Counted from the stretch's first letter, positions 15,763-25,314 are shown. The stretch: 64,000 nucleotides of DNA from Rhodospirillaceae bacterium (GCA_016845145.1 JAERTE010000129.1:27509-91508), one strand, 5' to 3'. Notes: generated by a model from the sequence alone, not told the origin. Program-made: numbers and translations.

Positions 15763-16983
15763 ATGTTGAGCGCCATGGAACAACATGAGCTCTCATCAAA
15801 GCTGGCCCTCGGTTTCGCTGGTATCGGACATACCTATTCGCACCTGTTTGCACCGATTTTCTTTACCTTGGTGCCGTTGGCGCTCGAACAACATTTAGGC
15901 TTAAGTCACGGTGAGACCGTCTCTCTGATTGTCGTCGGAAATCTACTATTCGGGTTCGCCGCCCCCATTGCCGGGTGGCTCGCCGACCGTTGGTCATCAA
16001 CAGGTATGATGGCGCTGTATTATCTGGGCACTGGGGCTGGCATGGTCATGGTCGGGCTGTCCGATACCCCGTTTGCCATGGCATTCTGGCTTGGCGTCAC
16101 CGGTCTTTTTGCCTCCATCTACCACCCGGTTGGGATTGCGTGGCTGGTCCGTGTTTCCATTAACACCGGCACTGCGCTTGGGATTAACGGCGTATTTGGC
16201 GCCATGGGGGCGGCATTGGGCGCCGTTCTCACCGGTATCATGATCGATACGCTCGGATGGCGCGCTGCTTACGTCGTACCGGGTAGCATTGTGTTGCTCA
16301 CCTTCGTTGCTTTCGTTTTTTGCCTGGCGCGCGGTTGGGTGGTGGAAAGCAAGGAAGACCGCAAACCACCGCCGCCTCCCGTCAGCCGTGCCGACACCAT
16401 GCGCGTCATCGGTATCTTGGCGTTTACCATGCTTTGCGGCGGCCTGATCGCCAACGCCACCAACCCGGCGCTGCCAAAAGCCTTCTCGCTGGACTTTTCG
16501 GAAGGCTCAGGCGGAGTGATGACGGTGTCGTTCTTCGTCGGCGCCGTTTACGCCGTGGCAGGCTTCATGCAGGTAATCGGCGGCAAACTAGCTGACACCT
16601 TGCCGGTGCGGCGGGTCTATTTCTACGGTTTCTTGTTACAGGTGCCGATCTTACTGGCTGCTGGATGGGTAGGGGGAACCGCACTGGTTGGTATCTCGAT
16701 CTTGATGGTCAGCGCCAATTTCGGCGTGCTACCGGCGGAAAATATCCTGGTTGCGCGCTACACACCGTCCGATCGACGGGCTTTGGTTTTCGGGCTCAAG
16801 TTTGTCCTGGCACTTGGTATATCCAGCCTAGGCGTGCTTCTGGAGGGGGCAATCTTCGATTTCACCGGCAATTTTACAGCCTTGTTCGCGACGCTTGCAG
16901 GCTTGGCCTTAGCGGGTGGTATTGCCATCAACCATCTGCCACGAGAACGCGCCGCAGCACCGCAACCGGAACCCGCGGAATGA
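15763..16983 (+). CDS. MFS transporter (Fsr-like)
   Basis: Twelve-helix major facilitator of 406 residues. The N-terminus (GFAGIGHTYSHLFAPIFFTL) and the loop motif AGWLADRWS after helix 2 resemble the fosmidomycin-resistance-like (Fsr) branch. The true substrate is unknown, and resistance should not be assumed. A second start lies four codons in (MEQHELS). Its TGA stop overlaps the ATG of the downstream VOC gene, so the two are translationally coupled. Confidence 0.88.
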   Translation: MLSAMEQHELSSKLALGFAGIGHTYSHLFAPIFFTLVPLALEQHLGLSHGETVSLIVVGNLLFGFAAPIAGWLADRWSSTGMMALYYLGTGAGMVMVGLSDTPFAMAFWLGVTGLFASIYHPVGIAWLVRVSINTGTALGINGVFGAMGAALGAVLTGIMIDTLGWRAAYVVPGSIVLLTFVAFVFCLARGWVVESKEDRKPPPPPVSRADTMRVIGILAFTMLCGGLIANATNPALPKAFSLDFSEGSGGVMTVSFFVGAVYAVAGFMQVIGGKLADTLPVRRVYFYGFLLQVPILLAAGWVGGTALVGISILMVSANFGVLPAENILVARYTPSDRRALVFGLKFVLALGISSLGVLLEGAIFDFTGNFTALFATLAGLALAGGIAINHLPRERAAAPQPEPAE

Positions 16984-17372
16984 GCCAGCCTGTCAGCATA
17001 TCGCGTTTGGACCATTTGGTGCTGACCGTGCGCGACATCCAAGCCACATGTGAATTCTATGGCCGCGTGCTGGGTATGGAGCGTGTGGAGTTCGCTGGCG
17101 GGCGCGTCGCGCTGGCCTTCGGCAATCAGAAGATCAATTTGCACCCAGCCGGAAACGAATATGAACCGAAAGCGGAGACGCCTGTGGCGGGCTCGGGTGA
17201 TCTTTGCTTTATCACCGAGACGCCGATCGATGCGGTAATAGCGCACTTGGCTTCGGAAAGCATTGAGATCATTGAAGGACCGGGCCCAAAAACCGGTGCC
17301 ATGGGCCAGATCATGTCGGTGTATTTCCGCGATCCAGACGGCAACTTGATCGAAGTGTCGAATTACACCTGA
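16980..17372 (+). CDS. VOC family protein (glyoxalase/dioxygenase superfamily)
   Basis: Protein of 130 residues, typical of single-unit vicinal-oxygen-chelate proteins. The opening ISRLDHLVLTVRDI gives the first metal ligand (His), and FRDPDGNLIEVSNY gives the C-terminal Glu ligand, with the two beta-alpha-beta-beta-beta modules between them. Such proteins act in methylglyoxal detoxification, dioxygenation or antibiotic binding; this one cannot be placed further. ATG at 16980 overlaps the stop of the MFS gene (ATGA). The 3' end overlaps the convergent K+ channel gene by 10 bp. Confidence 0.88.
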   Translation: MSQPVSISRLDHLVLTVRDIQATCEFYGRVLGMERVEFAGGRVALAFGNQKINLHPAGNEYEPKAETPVAGSGDLCFITETPIDAVIAHLASESIEIIEGPGPKTGAMGQIMSVYFRDPDGNLIEVSNYT

Positions 17373-18532
17373 CCGATTTCCTCGAGCTCGTGCAGGCGCT
17401 CGTTCAAGACCTTTTTGAGGTTGTGTTCGAGCACTTCGTGTTCTTCCACCAAAGCCTTCAAATCGGAGGCTTCCAGCACCATCAAACGCGTTTCGTTGAT
17501 GGCGGTCACCGTGGCAGTGCGTTTTCTGTCCATGAGGACACCGATTTCACCGAAGAAATCACCGTCGCTCAAATGCCGCGGCGGGGAGTGAATCAAGTCC
17601 ACCTCCACGTCGCCATTGGCGATGAAATACATGGCATCCGAAACCTCGCCGCGCCGCACGATGGTGTGGCGCATCGGCACCACAAGCGGGATCAGCCGGT
17701 CGACGATCTCGGCGATCACCGCGGCATCGACGCCGGCGAAGATCGGCACGCGTGCCACCATGCTCCAGGTCACACGGAAATCGTGCTTGCGGAATTCCTG
17801 CGCAAAGCCGGTCGCCAGAATTCCGGCCGGCAACGCATACATGGCGACACCCAAAATCATCAATACACCGCCAAAAACCTTGCCTGCCGGTGTTACCGGG
17901 GTTACATCGCCGAAGCCCACGGTGGTGAGGGTTGCCATGGCCCACCAAATGGCATCGGGAATTGAGCCAAAGGCTTCCGGCTGGGCTTCGCGCTCAAGCA
18001 AATAGGAAACACTGCCACCGAATACCAACAGCGTGCACATGATCATCAGCGCCGCCATTAGTGAGCGCCGCTGCGCCATAAATACCTTGGCGACGGTATG
18101 AAGGGCAGGGGAGTAGCGCGTCAGCTTCAACAGGCGAAGCAGCCGGAACACGCGCAGGAACCGCAAATCCACGGTAACGAAAAACGCCAGGAAAAATGGC
18201 AAGATAGCCAACAAATCGATAATCGCCATAGGCGTGGTCATGTAGTGCCAACGGCCCATGATCGGCCCATAAGGAGTCTCGTGCGGGTCTTCCGGCACCA
18301 CCCAGACACGCGCCAGATACTCTGCCGAAAAGATAACGACCGAGAACACCTCAAAAACAAAGAACTGCTCGTGATAAATCGCGTCGATGGATTTGACGCT
18401 TTCCAGGATGACGGCCAATACGTTGACGACGATCAGAACGACGAGAAACACATCAACGATGATGCCCCAACGGCTATCGCTGTCGCGTCTCTCAATGATA
18501 TCGTAGAGGCGGGCCCGCATTCTGGGAACCAT
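17363..18532 (-). CDS. Voltage-gated K+ channel with cyclic-nucleotide-binding domain
   Basis: Six-helix potassium channel subunit of 389 residues. Helix S4 carries a voltage-sensor-like ladder with a basic residue at every third position (RFLRVFRLLRLLK). The pore has the K+ selectivity filter TTVGFGD. The C-terminal domain (about 265-385) is a cyclic-nucleotide-binding fold containing GDFFGEIGVLMDRKRTATV, so opening is probably gated by cAMP or cGMP. I prefer the ATG at 18532 because a TTGAGGTG element precedes it; the frame also reads back to a TTG at 18544. It lies 18 bp downstream of the sulfhydrylase gene on the same strand. Confidence 0.93.
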   Translation of the reverse strand: MVPRMRARLYDIIERRDSDSRWGIIVDVFLVVLIVVNVLAVILESVKSIDAIYHEQFFVFEVFSVVIFSAEYLARVWVVPEDPHETPYGPIMGRWHYMTTPMAIIDLLAILPFFLAFFVTVDLRFLRVFRLLRLLKLTRYSPALHTVAKVFMAQRRSLMAALMIMCTLLVFGGSVSYLLEREAQPEAFGSIPDAIWWAMATLTTVGFGDVTPVTPAGKVFGGVLMILGVAMYALPAGILATGFAQEFRKHDFRVTWSMVARVPIFAGVDAAVIAEIVDRLIPLVVPMRHTIVRRGEVSDAMYFIANGDVEVDLIHSPPRHLSDGDFFGEIGVLMDRKRTATVTAINETRLMVLEASDLKALVEEHEVLEHNLKKVLNERLHELEEIGQV

Positions 18533-18550
18533 CAGGCACCTCAAGCCAAG

Positions 18551-19852
18551 TTATGCCAGCGCTTGATCCAAATCGTACAGAAGATCGTCGGCAGTCTCCA
18601 GACCGATCGACAGACGGATCACTTCCGGCCCGGCACCGGCGGCAGTTCGCTGCTCGTCGGTCAACTGGCGGTGCGTTGTCGAAGCCGGGTGCAGAATCAA
18701 TGAGCGCGTATCACCAACATTGGCCAGGTGTGAGAACAAATTGACGCCTTCCACCATCCGCACACCGGCCTCATAGCCGCCCTTGAGACCGCATGTGAAC
18801 ACAGAGCCAGCGCCCTTCGGCAGGTATTTCTTGGCGAGATCGTGATAGGGGCTTTGCGGCAAGCCGGCATAGGACACCCAATCAACAGCGGGGTGAGCAT
18901 CCAGGAATTCCGCCACTTTTTGCGCATTTTCAATATGACGATCCATGCGCAGGTGTAGGGTTTCCATGCCTGTGATGGTATAAAAAGCGTTGGTCGGCGA
19001 CATGCAGGGGCCGAAATCTCGCAGGCCCACGGCGCGCGTCTTCATGGTGAAACCGAAATCACCGAAGGTTTCGGCGAAAGTCAGGCCATGGTAGGCCGGA
19101 TCGGGTTCTGTCATGGTCGGAAATTTAGCCGCATTGGCGGCCCAATCGAATTTACCGGACTCAACAATCGCGCCGCCCAAAGAGGTGCCGTGGCCTGATA
19201 GAAACTTGGTCGTCGAATGGACAATAAGATCGGCGCCCCAATGAAACGGTTGGCAGAGGTAGGGCGTCGCCAGCGTATTGTCGACGATCAGCGGAATACC
19301 CGCATCTTTGGCAATCGCCGCGACAGCCTCCAAGTCGACAATCACGCCACCAGGGTTAGCGAGTACCTCAATGAAAATGCCCTTGGTTTTCGGCGTGATG
19401 GCCTTGCGGAAATTCTCCGGATCAATGGGATCGACGAATTGGCAGGTCCAGCCCAGGCGCTTGAAACTGACCCCGAATTGCGTGATCGAACCACCATAGA
19501 GATTGCGCGATGCAACGAACTCATCACCCGGCTCCAGCAGAGAAAAAAACGCTAAAAACTGAGCCGCATGGCCCGACGCGGCACATACGGCGGCGCGGCC
19601 GTCCTCCAGATTGGCAATGCGCTCCTCCAAGACCGAGACGGTCGGATTGGTCAGGCGCGAGTATAGGAAGCCGAACGTTTGCAGGTTGAACAGATCTGCC
19701 GCGTGATCCGCGTCGTCGAACACATACGAGGTCGTCTGGTAAATAGGCGTGTTACGCGCACCGGTGACGGGGTCGGGCCTGGCACCTGCATGAATGGTGC
19801 GCGTTTCCATGCCGTATTCATGCGGGCCGCTGTTTTTTCGGTCGTTTGTCAT
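18551..19852 (-). CDS. metY: O-acetylhomoserine sulfhydrylase
   Basis: PLP enzyme of the Cys/Met-metabolism family, 433 residues, expected to make homocysteine from O-acetylhomoserine and sulfide. The N-terminus ETRTIHAGARPDPVTGARNT and the length of about 430 fit MetY rather than MetB (about 390). The PLP lysine is in HSTTKFLSGHG. The ATG at 19852 lies one base after the TGA of the upstream CoA-binding protein gene (TGAAATG). Translation is therefore probably coupled within the operon hydratase - CoA-binding protein - metY. O-succinylhomoserine as substrate cannot be excluded. Confidence 0.92.
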   Translation of the reverse strand: MTNDRKNSGPHEYGMETRTIHAGARPDPVTGARNTPIYQTTSYVFDDADHAADLFNLQTFGFLYSRLTNPTVSVLEERIANLEDGRAAVCAASGHAAQFLAFFSLLEPGDEFVASRNLYGGSITQFGVSFKRLGWTCQFVDPIDPENFRKAITPKTKGIFIEVLANPGGVIVDLEAVAAIAKDAGIPLIVDNTLATPYLCQPFHWGADLIVHSTTKFLSGHGTSLGGAIVESGKFDWAANAAKFPTMTEPDPAYHGLTFAETFGDFGFTMKTRAVGLRDFGPCMSPTNAFYTITGMETLHLRMDRHIENAQKVAEFLDAHPAVDWVSYAGLPQSPYHDLAKKYLPKGAGSVFTCGLKGGYEAGVRMVEGVNLFSHLANVGDTRSLILHPASTTHRQLTDEQRTAAGAGPEVIRLSIGLETADDLLYDLDQALA

Positions 19853-19853
19853 T

Positions 19854-20381
19854 TCAGCCCATTTTTCGCCTTTTCGATGAGATAACACCGGAATTGATAC
19901 CACTCCAACTCAACTCGCCAAACAACCGTCCGTACTCGATCTTCGGGCATCGATCCATGATCACCTGCAGACCTGCGGCACGCGCACGTTCGGCGGCCGC
20001 GTCATTGCGTATACCCAATTGCATCCAGATCACGCTGATACCCTTATCGGCAGCCATCGCAATGGCTTCATCAACGATACCGCCAGCAGCTTCGGACGAA
20101 CGGAAAATGTCGACCATATCGATTCGATCGGGAATATCCGCAAGCCGCGCGTAACACATCTCGCCCAGTATCTCTTTACCGGCCTGTCCAGGGTTGACCG
20201 GAATTACCCTGAATCCCTTGCCTTGCATGTACTTCATGGCAAAATTCGACGGTCGCACCCAATTGGGACTGGCGCCAACCATCGCCACCACCCGCACATC
20301 GCGCAGGATGCCTTCGATTTCGGCATCTTCATAGACGAGAGGAGAAGGTGGCGCGGCGGCTTCACTCACCGGTCGGACCAT
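19854..20381 (-). CDS. CoA-binding domain protein (YccU family)
   Basis: Rossmann-fold CoA_binding_2 protein of 175 residues. The motif VAMVGASPNWVRPSNFAMKYM near residue 32 is the family nucleotide-binding loop, and VIPVNPG follows. The likely role is binding CoA or a CoA thioester; no catalytic activity is known for the family. It sits between an enoyl-CoA hydratase gene (16-bp overlap) and metY (start one base after this stop). Similar genes next to metY occur in other alphaproteobacteria, to my knowledge, which suggests a link to sulfur or thioester metabolism. Confidence 0.88.
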   Translation of the reverse strand: MVRPVSEAAAPPSPLVYEDAEIEGILRDVRVVAMVGASPNWVRPSNFAMKYMQGKGFRVIPVNPGQAGKEILGEMCYARLADIPDRIDMVDIFRSSEAAGGIVDEAIAMAADKGISVIWMQLGIRNDAAAERARAAGLQVIMDRCPKIEYGRLFGELSWSGINSGVISSKRRKMG

Positions 20382-21160
20382 TCGGGCATCGGTTTCTTTT
20401 CGACGAAGGCGTCAATGCCCGCACGAGTCTCGGTGTCTTGCATATTGGTACAAATCACTTCCGCCGCATGCTCATACGCACCTTCAAGGCCAGCTTCCAA
20501 CTGCTTATAGAACAATTGCTTACCATGCGCGACGGCGACCGGGGATTTGGCGGCAATGGTGCCCGCCAACTCAGCCACGGCGGCGTCCAATTGATCCGCA
20601 GGCACGACGCGGTTGACCAAGCCGTACTGGCGCGCCGTTTCGGCATCAATGAACTCGCCGGTCATTAGCATCTCCATGGCCTGCTTGCGTGGCAGGTTGC
20701 GGGTTACGGCAACCATCGGGGTTGAACAGAATAGACCTACGTTGATACCGGATGTGGCGAATGTGGCTTCGTCCACGGTGACGGCCAAATCGCATTGCGC
20801 CACCAATTGGCAACCGGCGGCTGTTGCCATGCCGTGTACCCGCGCAATCACCGGCTGTGGAATCTCGGTCAGAGTCACCATCATGCGGCTGCATTGCTCG
20901 AAAAACGCCGCCATGGCCTCAGGACCTGGGTCACCGCGCATCTCCGCCAAGTCGTGACCGGCGCAAAACGCTTTGCCTGCACCGGCAATCACCACCACGC
21001 GAACGCTCGAATCAACGGCAATTGCGTCCAGTTCCGACTGCAGGGCGCTCATGAGCTCGCGCGACAAAGCATTGAATTTGTTGCCTCGGTTCAGGGTCAG
21101 GGTGGCGATACCCTGATCGTCGCTCCGAAGCAGTACCGGTTCATTTTGGGAAAGTGTCAT
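20366..21160 (-). CDS. Enoyl-CoA hydratase/isomerase family protein
   Basis: Crotonase-fold protein of 264 residues. The oxyanion-hole segment is AGAGKAFCAGHDLAEM (about 62-77), and the second glycine helix region is MATAAGCQLVAQCDLAV. It would hydrate, isomerise or hydrolyse a 2-enoyl-CoA. I chose the ATG at 21160; the frame also begins two codons earlier at a TTG. GAGG lies about 12 nt upstream. It is the first gene of a three-gene overlapping operon with the CoA-binding protein and metY. Confidence 0.9.
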   Translation of the reverse strand: MTLSQNEPVLLRSDDQGIATLTLNRGNKFNALSRELMSALQSELDAIAVDSSVRVVVIAGAGKAFCAGHDLAEMRGDPGPEAMAAFFEQCSRMMVTLTEIPQPVIARVHGMATAAGCQLVAQCDLAVTVDEATFATSGINVGLFCSTPMVAVTRNLPRKQAMEMLMTGEFIDAETARQYGLVNRVVPADQLDAAVAELAGTIAAKSPVAVAHGKQLFYKQLEAGLEGAYEHAAEVICTNMQDTETRAGIDAFVEKKPMPEWSDR

Positions 21161-21224
21161 TTCCAAAAACCCTCATACAATTCGTCCAATATGTTCGACC
21201 CTGGACGCGATTTAGGCAAGGGGT

Positions 21225-21254
21225 TTGACGTGACCTGCGACAGGCGTCGATAAT
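21225..21254 (+). promoter_or_regulatory. Candidate sigma-70 promoter for the DUF2806 gene
   Basis: TTGACG (21225-21230) and GATAAT (21249-21254) are separated by 18 bp, 29 bp ahead of the start codon at 21284. Confidence 0.5.
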
Positions 21255-21283
21255 CGCTTTGGTATAACCAACTTGAGGATTCC

Positions 21284-22063
21284 ATGACCGATAAAGTGGC
21301 GGAACGCATCGCGGCCTCGATGACCGGGCTTCTTGGAGCTGAATACGGGGAAGGTACCGTTGACCCGCTTGGCGATGCCAAGGCGCAGCGCGACCGCCTG
21401 AACCACCGGCTCGCGTCGCTTGAACTCAGGCGCCAGGCAAATATTGAAGGCGTTGTCTCCATGGCTTTTGCGGTTGCCGGCAACGATGAAGTCAGCGAAG
21501 AGACGCAAGCCTTGGACGACGACTGGCTGACACGCCTTGTCGGTCATGCCCAGGACGTGGGTAATCCGATGATGCAGACCGTCTGGGGGCAGTTGCTGGC
21601 CTATGAGGCCGATGCGCCCGGCAGTTTCAGCCTGCGCACGCTTGACGCTCTGGCAGGGATGACCGGGGAGGACTGGGGAACATGGAAGCGCGCGTGCCAT
21701 CTCTGCTTCCCGACAGGATATCTGTTAAAACTCGGGCATCGCCACGAATTCGAGGAATTCGGACTTGGCGCCGGCGAGATCGCGCGGCTGCAAGCGCTAG
21801 GCTTGGTGCAGGAAACAGATGACATGAGCGTCACCTTTTATGCGCCGAGCAAAGGGCTGACCTTCGACTACCCGGGCGCCAACCTGATCGTCCGGCACCC
21901 GGAGAACACCCTGTTCACTTTACCGGCCTTCCGCATTTCTGGCGTGGCGCGTGAAATGCTGGCGCACCTGGGCGGCGAGAACGCCAATCTCGAGTATTTG
22001 CAGGCGCTCGGCGAGTCGCTCCGCACTGAAGGCTACGATTTCCGTCTGAGAGAGACCCACTGA
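21284..22063 (+). CDS. DUF2806 domain protein
   Basis: Cytoplasmic protein of 259 residues. The block RRQANIEGVVSMA followed by DDDWLTRLVGHAQDVGNPMM and WGQLLAYEADAPGSFSLRTL matches the DUF2806 family as I remember it, whose function is unknown. It has no membrane segment or signal peptide. It is followed after 2 bp by the thioesterase-like gene, so the pair is an operon. Confidence 0.8.
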   Translation: MTDKVAERIAASMTGLLGAEYGEGTVDPLGDAKAQRDRLNHRLASLELRRQANIEGVVSMAFAVAGNDEVSEETQALDDDWLTRLVGHAQDVGNPMMQTVWGQLLAYEADAPGSFSLRTLDALAGMTGEDWGTWKRACHLCFPTGYLLKLGHRHEFEEFGLGAGEIARLQALGLVQETDDMSVTFYAPSKGLTFDYPGANLIVRHPENTLFTLPAFRISGVAREMLAHLGGENANLEYLQALGESLRTEGYDFRLRETH

Positions 22064-22065
22064 CG

Positions 22066-22497
22066 ATGCCCGAAACGATATCCGAGATCACTGTTGAACG
22101 GTTTAATGAAATCATCCGAGACGAACTGCCCTGGGCACACGATCTGGGGATGACCGCCGATTCCATTGGCCACGGAGAAGCCGTCCTGCGGCTACCGTTC
22201 GGCGGCAAAATGGTGCGGCCCGGCGGCACGGTTGCCGGCCCGTTCATGATGGCGTTGGCTGACGGCGCCATGTACGCGGTTGCACTCAGTCTTATCGGTG
22301 ATGTGCAACTGGCCGTAACCACGAGTTTGAATATCAACTTTCTGCATCGCCCCGTTCCAGCGGATCTATTGGCGGAGGGCAGGGTGCTTAAAGCCGGCAA
22401 ACGCCTGGTTGTTGTCGATGTTCATGTGCATTCGGAAGGCCACGATGAACCCGTCGCCCACGCCACAGGCACCTATTCCATACCACCGCGTCCGTGA
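22066..22497 (+). CDS. PaaI-like hotdog-fold thioesterase
   Basis: Hotdog-fold protein of 143 residues. The central helix region GGTVAGPFMMALADGAMYAV corresponds to the family catalytic motif around an Asp (here ALADG), and the strand LAVTTSLNINFLHR is also characteristic. It probably hydrolyses an acyl-CoA. It starts 2 bp after the DUF2806 gene and is the last gene of that operon. Confidence 0.87.
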   Translation: MPETISEITVERFNEIIRDELPWAHDLGMTADSIGHGEAVLRLPFGGKMVRPGGTVAGPFMMALADGAMYAVALSLIGDVQLAVTTSLNINFLHRPVPADLLAEGRVLKAGKRLVVVDVHVHSEGHDEPVAHATGTYSIPPRP

Positions 22498-22566
22498 TAA
22501 AGCCGGAATTAACGCGGTAACATAATACCGCAGACGTAAATAACGGGTTTTATTGACGTTTTCCCG

Positions 22567-22596
22567 TTGACACCCACATTAATTCTGCCATATTCC
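22567..22596 (+). promoter_or_regulatory. Promoter of the rplM-rpsI operon
   Basis: TTGACA (22567-22572) and TATTCC (22591-22596) are spaced 18 bp. A leader of about 60 nt follows before the rplM start, with a purine-rich AAGAGAA ribosome-binding site. Confidence 0.6.
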
Positions 22597-22660
22597 GCCC
22601 GCTCTCAGGGATTTTCCCCTGGGTACAAGATTTCACAACAGGACGGTTCAAGAGAACGCC

Positions 22661-23125
22661 ATGAAGACTTATTCCGCCAAACCCGCGGATGTGGAGCGCA
22701 AATGGTACGTGGTCGACGCTGAAGGCGTCGTCCTCGGTCGTTTGGCTTCCGTCATAGCCATGAGGCTGCGCGGCAAGCACAAACCGATGTACACACCGCA
22801 TATCGATTGCGGCGATAACATCATCGTCATCAATGCCGACAAGGTCCACCTGACCGGCAACAAGCGTGCCGACAAGACCTATTATTGGCACACAGGCTAT
22901 CCGGGCGGCATCAAGAGCCGCACCGCCGGCGCTGTGCTGGATGGCGCGCATCCTGAGCGTGTGGTGACCAAAGCCGTAGAACGGATGATCAGCCGCAATC
23001 CACTGGGCCGCCAGCAAATGCGCAAGCTGCACGTCTACGCCGGTACCGAACACCCGCACGAGGCACAACAGCCGGAAGTCCTGGATGTCGCTGCCATGAA
23101 CCCGAAAAACAAGAGGAGCGCCTAA
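22661..23125 (+). CDS. rplM: 50S ribosomal protein L13
   Basis: Ribosomal protein of 154 residues, normal for alphaproteobacterial L13. Hallmarks are [20 protein letters not shown] at the N-terminus, [18 protein letters not shown], and [20 protein letters not shown]. It is the first gene of the conserved rplM-rpsI operon; rpsI follows after 3 bp. Confidence 0.98.
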   Translation: MKTYSAKPADVERKWYVVDAEGVVLGRLASVIAMRLRGKHKPMYTPHIDCGDNIIVINADKVHLTGNKRADKTYYWHTGYPGGIKSRTAGAVLDGAHPERVVTKAVERMISRNPLGRQQMRKLHVYAGTEHPHEAQQPEVLDVAAMNPKNKRSA

Positions 23126-23128
23126 CCC

Positions 23129-23695
23129 ATGGCCGAGGAAAACGTTACGCTCGAAAACCTCAAGGCTGCCATGGAAGGCAAAGCCGCCGAGGCAGAAGCC
23201 GCCGCCGCAGCGCCGGTAGCAGAAGCAGAGGCCCCCGTTGAAGCCCAACCGGAAGCCCCCGTTGAAGAAGAAGTTTCGACGACACCGACCGAGCCCGTGA
23301 TCGATGAACACGGTCGCTCCTACGCCACAGGCAAACGTAAGGATGCCGTTGCGCGGGTGTGGATCAAGCCGGGCCTCGGCAAGATCACCGTCAATGGCCG
23401 CGAGGTCGAGCGCTACTTCGCCCGCCCGGTGCTGCAAATGCTTTTGCAGCAGCCCTTCGACGTGGCCGACCGCTCCGGTCAGTACGACGTCATGGCGACG
23501 GTCACCGGTGGCGGCTTGTCGGGACAAGCCGGCGCGGTGCGTCACGGCATCTCCAAGGCGCTGACGTACTTCGAGCCCGGTCTGCGTCCGGCGCTTAAGA
23601 AGGAAGGCTTCCTGACCCGCGATTCGCGTGTTGTGGAACGGAAGAAATACGGCCGCCGCAAAGCGCGCCGCAGCTTCCAGTTCTCGAAGCGGTAA
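23129..23695 (+). CDS. rpsI: 30S ribosomal protein S9
   Basis: S9 of 188 residues. The conserved core begins near residue 62 ([18 protein letters not shown]) and ends in the tRNA-contacting tail [17 protein letters not shown]. It carries an extra N-terminal segment of about 60 residues, rich in Glu, Ala and Pro, longer than the roughly 130-residue E. coli form. The extension is likely disordered. It follows rplM by 3 bp and ends before a strong terminator. Confidence 0.98.
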   Translation: MAEENVTLENLKAAMEGKAAEAEAAAAAPVAEAEAPVEAQPEAPVEEEVSTTPTEPVIDEHGRSYATGKRKDAVARVWIKPGLGKITVNGREVERYFARPVLQMLLQQPFDVADRSGQYDVMATVTGGGLSGQAGAVRHGISKALTYFEPGLRPALKKEGFLTRDSRVVERKKYGRRKARRSFQFSKR

Positions 23696-23720
23696 ACCGC
23701 ATTTCATTTGGTTTGGAAAA

Positions 23721-23745
23721 GGCCCGCCCTTCGGCGGGCCTTTTT
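23721..23745 (+). terminator. Rho-independent terminator of rplM-rpsI
   Basis: GGCCCGCC-CTTC-GGCGGGCC, a perfect 8-bp GC stem, followed by five T. It lies 26 bp after the rpsI stop. Confidence 0.92.
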
Positions 23746-23768
23746 CGTTGCTGCCGTTGCCAGATTAT

Positions 23769-24167
23769 TTAGTCGCTGATGCCGATGGCCTCATGAATTT
23801 CATGAGCTAAGTCGGGGGCGGAGATCGGTTTGCGCAATACCTTTACCGCACCAGCCTGCTGTACCACATCAAGGATAAACGAGTCCTTTTCCCCCGTCAG
23901 CAGCAACACCGGCGTTTGATCTTTGTGGCGACGCAGATAATTGACGAACTCCATGCCGTCCATGCCGTCCATATACAAATCGCAAATGATGACATCCGGA
24001 GGGGTGATGTCATGGCCATTCAACAAATCTAACGCCGCCTGGCCATCAGCAGCGTCAGCGACGTTTCTGATATTCTCCTGGCTGAGCAGTTGACGAATAA
24101 TCGAACGCATCGATTTTTGATCATCCACGATCAATACAGAAAGCGAGCTGTTGACGTCATATTCCAT
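23769..24167 (-). CDS. Single-domain CheY-like response regulator
   Basis: Stand-alone receiver of 132 residues. The acidic pocket is IVDDQKS, the phospho-acceptor Asp lies in IICDLYMDGMDG, the switch Thr is in LLLTGEKD, and the conserved Lys is in VLRKPIS. There is no output domain, so it would act by protein contact, for example on the flagellar motor or on another kinase. No kinase gene is adjacent. The hybrid kinase at the left edge is a conceivable but distant partner. Confidence 0.92.
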   Translation of the reverse strand: MEYDVNSSLSVLIVDDQKSMRSIIRQLLSQENIRNVADAADGQAALDLLNGHDITPPDVIICDLYMDGMDGMEFVNYLRRHKDQTPVLLLTGEKDSFILDVVQQAGAVKVLRKPISAPDLAHEIHEAIGISD

Positions 24168-24366
24168 CGTATTTTGTGTTCCTGCCGTCCCAGCTGAAAT
24201 ACGCGTGTATGCCTAATATCATATAATGCTATACCTAAGTAAACGGCAAACCTCATAGCCTTTATCAATCTCTTGCCGGTGCTTGGCGCATTTTTCCAAG
24301 GGAACAGTTTACGAAACACCAATTGTCCGTTAGGGAAGGGGCCGAACTCATCAAAGGTTGAGCCCC

Positions 24367-25314
24367 ATGACCGCAAAGGTTTTCATCGACGGCGAGGCAG
24401 GCACCACCGGCCTGCAGATCAGCACCCGGCTGGAAGGCCGGGGCGACGTATCTCTGTTGCGCTTGAATGACGCAGAGCGCAAGGATACCGCGCGCCGCCG
24501 CGAGATGCTGAACGCCGCCGACTTGGTTATTCTCTGCCTGCCGGACGACGCTGCGCGCGAAGCCGTACTGTTGATCGACAATCCCGATACCCGGGTTGTC
24601 GACGCCTCCACCGCGCATCGCACGGCTGAGGGCTGGGTGTACGGTTTTCCGGAGTACGAAACAGGGCAGCGCGACGCGGTCGCAGCGGCCAAACGCGTCA
24701 CCAATCCGGGCTGCTACGCCATTACCTCGGTGGCAATCCTGCACCCGCTGGTCAAGGCTGGCGTCATCGGCACAGAGTGGCCGGTCACCATTAATGCCGT
24801 TTCCGGCTATTCCGGCGGCGGTAAAGGTTTGATCGCGGCGTTCGAGGACCCAGCATCGGAGGGGTATACTCAATCGCCGTTCTATCCCTACGCCTTGACG
24901 CTCGCGCACAAGCACGTGCCGGAGATCAAGCGTTGGAGCGAACTTTCGCACGAACCGATATTTGTCCCCAGTGTCGGGCGCTATGCGCAGGGCATGATTG
25001 TGCAGGTGCCGTTGCCACTCTGGTCAATGCCGGGTTCGCCCAAAGCAGCGGATGTACATGCTGCCTTGGCCGATCATTACACCGGCGAGCGCTATGTGAC
25101 CGTCGCCGCCGTGGACGACACCAAGGCGATGAGCAAGCTTGAGCCCGAAGCGCTGAACGGCACCAACGAGTTGCGCCTGCATGTCTTTGCCAACGAGGAC
25201 CGGGGGCAGGCTGTGGTCATGGGCCTACTCGACAATCTGGGCAAGGGCGCATCGGGACAAGCGGTGCAGAATATGAACATCATGCTTGGCCTGCCGGAAA
25301 GCAGCGGGCTGTAG
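24367..25314 (+). CDS. argC: N-acetyl-gamma-glutamyl-phosphate reductase, short type
   Basis: NADPH-dependent reductase of arginine synthesis, converting N-acetylglutamyl-5-phosphate to the semialdehyde. At 315 residues it belongs to the shorter ArgC class (type 2). The NADP loop is DGEAGTTGLQI, and the catalytic Cys lies in VTNPGCYAITS. The ATG at 24367 is chosen; the frame also reads from a TTG three codons upstream. AAAGG lies about 10 nt ahead. The 199 bp upstream contain only AT-rich, promoter-like DNA shared with the divergent CheY-like gene. Confidence 0.93.
   Translation: MTAKVFIDGEAGTTGLQISTRLEGRGDVSLLRLNDAERKDTARRREMLNAADLVILCLPDDAAREAVLLIDNPDTRVVDASTAHRTAEGWVYGFPEYETGQRDAVAAAKRVTNPGCYAITSVAILHPLVKAGVIGTEWPVTINAVSGYSGGGKGLIAAFEDPASEGYTQSPFYPYALTLAHKHVPEIKRWSELSHEPIFVPSVGRYAQGMIVQVPLPLWSMPGSPKAADVHAALADHYTGERYVTVAAVDDTKAMSKLEPEALNGTNELRLHVFANEDRGQAVVMGLLDNLGKGASGQAVQNMNIMLGLPESSGL

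Noticed and set aside
19853..20381. A SAM riboswitch ahead of metY.
   Set aside because: metY is internal to an overlapping operon with no free leader, and I see no riboswitch-like structure upstream of the first gene.
22550..23707. A 385-codon minus-strand open frame across rplM-rpsI.
   Set aside because: It is antisense to two ribosomal protein genes and has no domain or ribosome-binding site.
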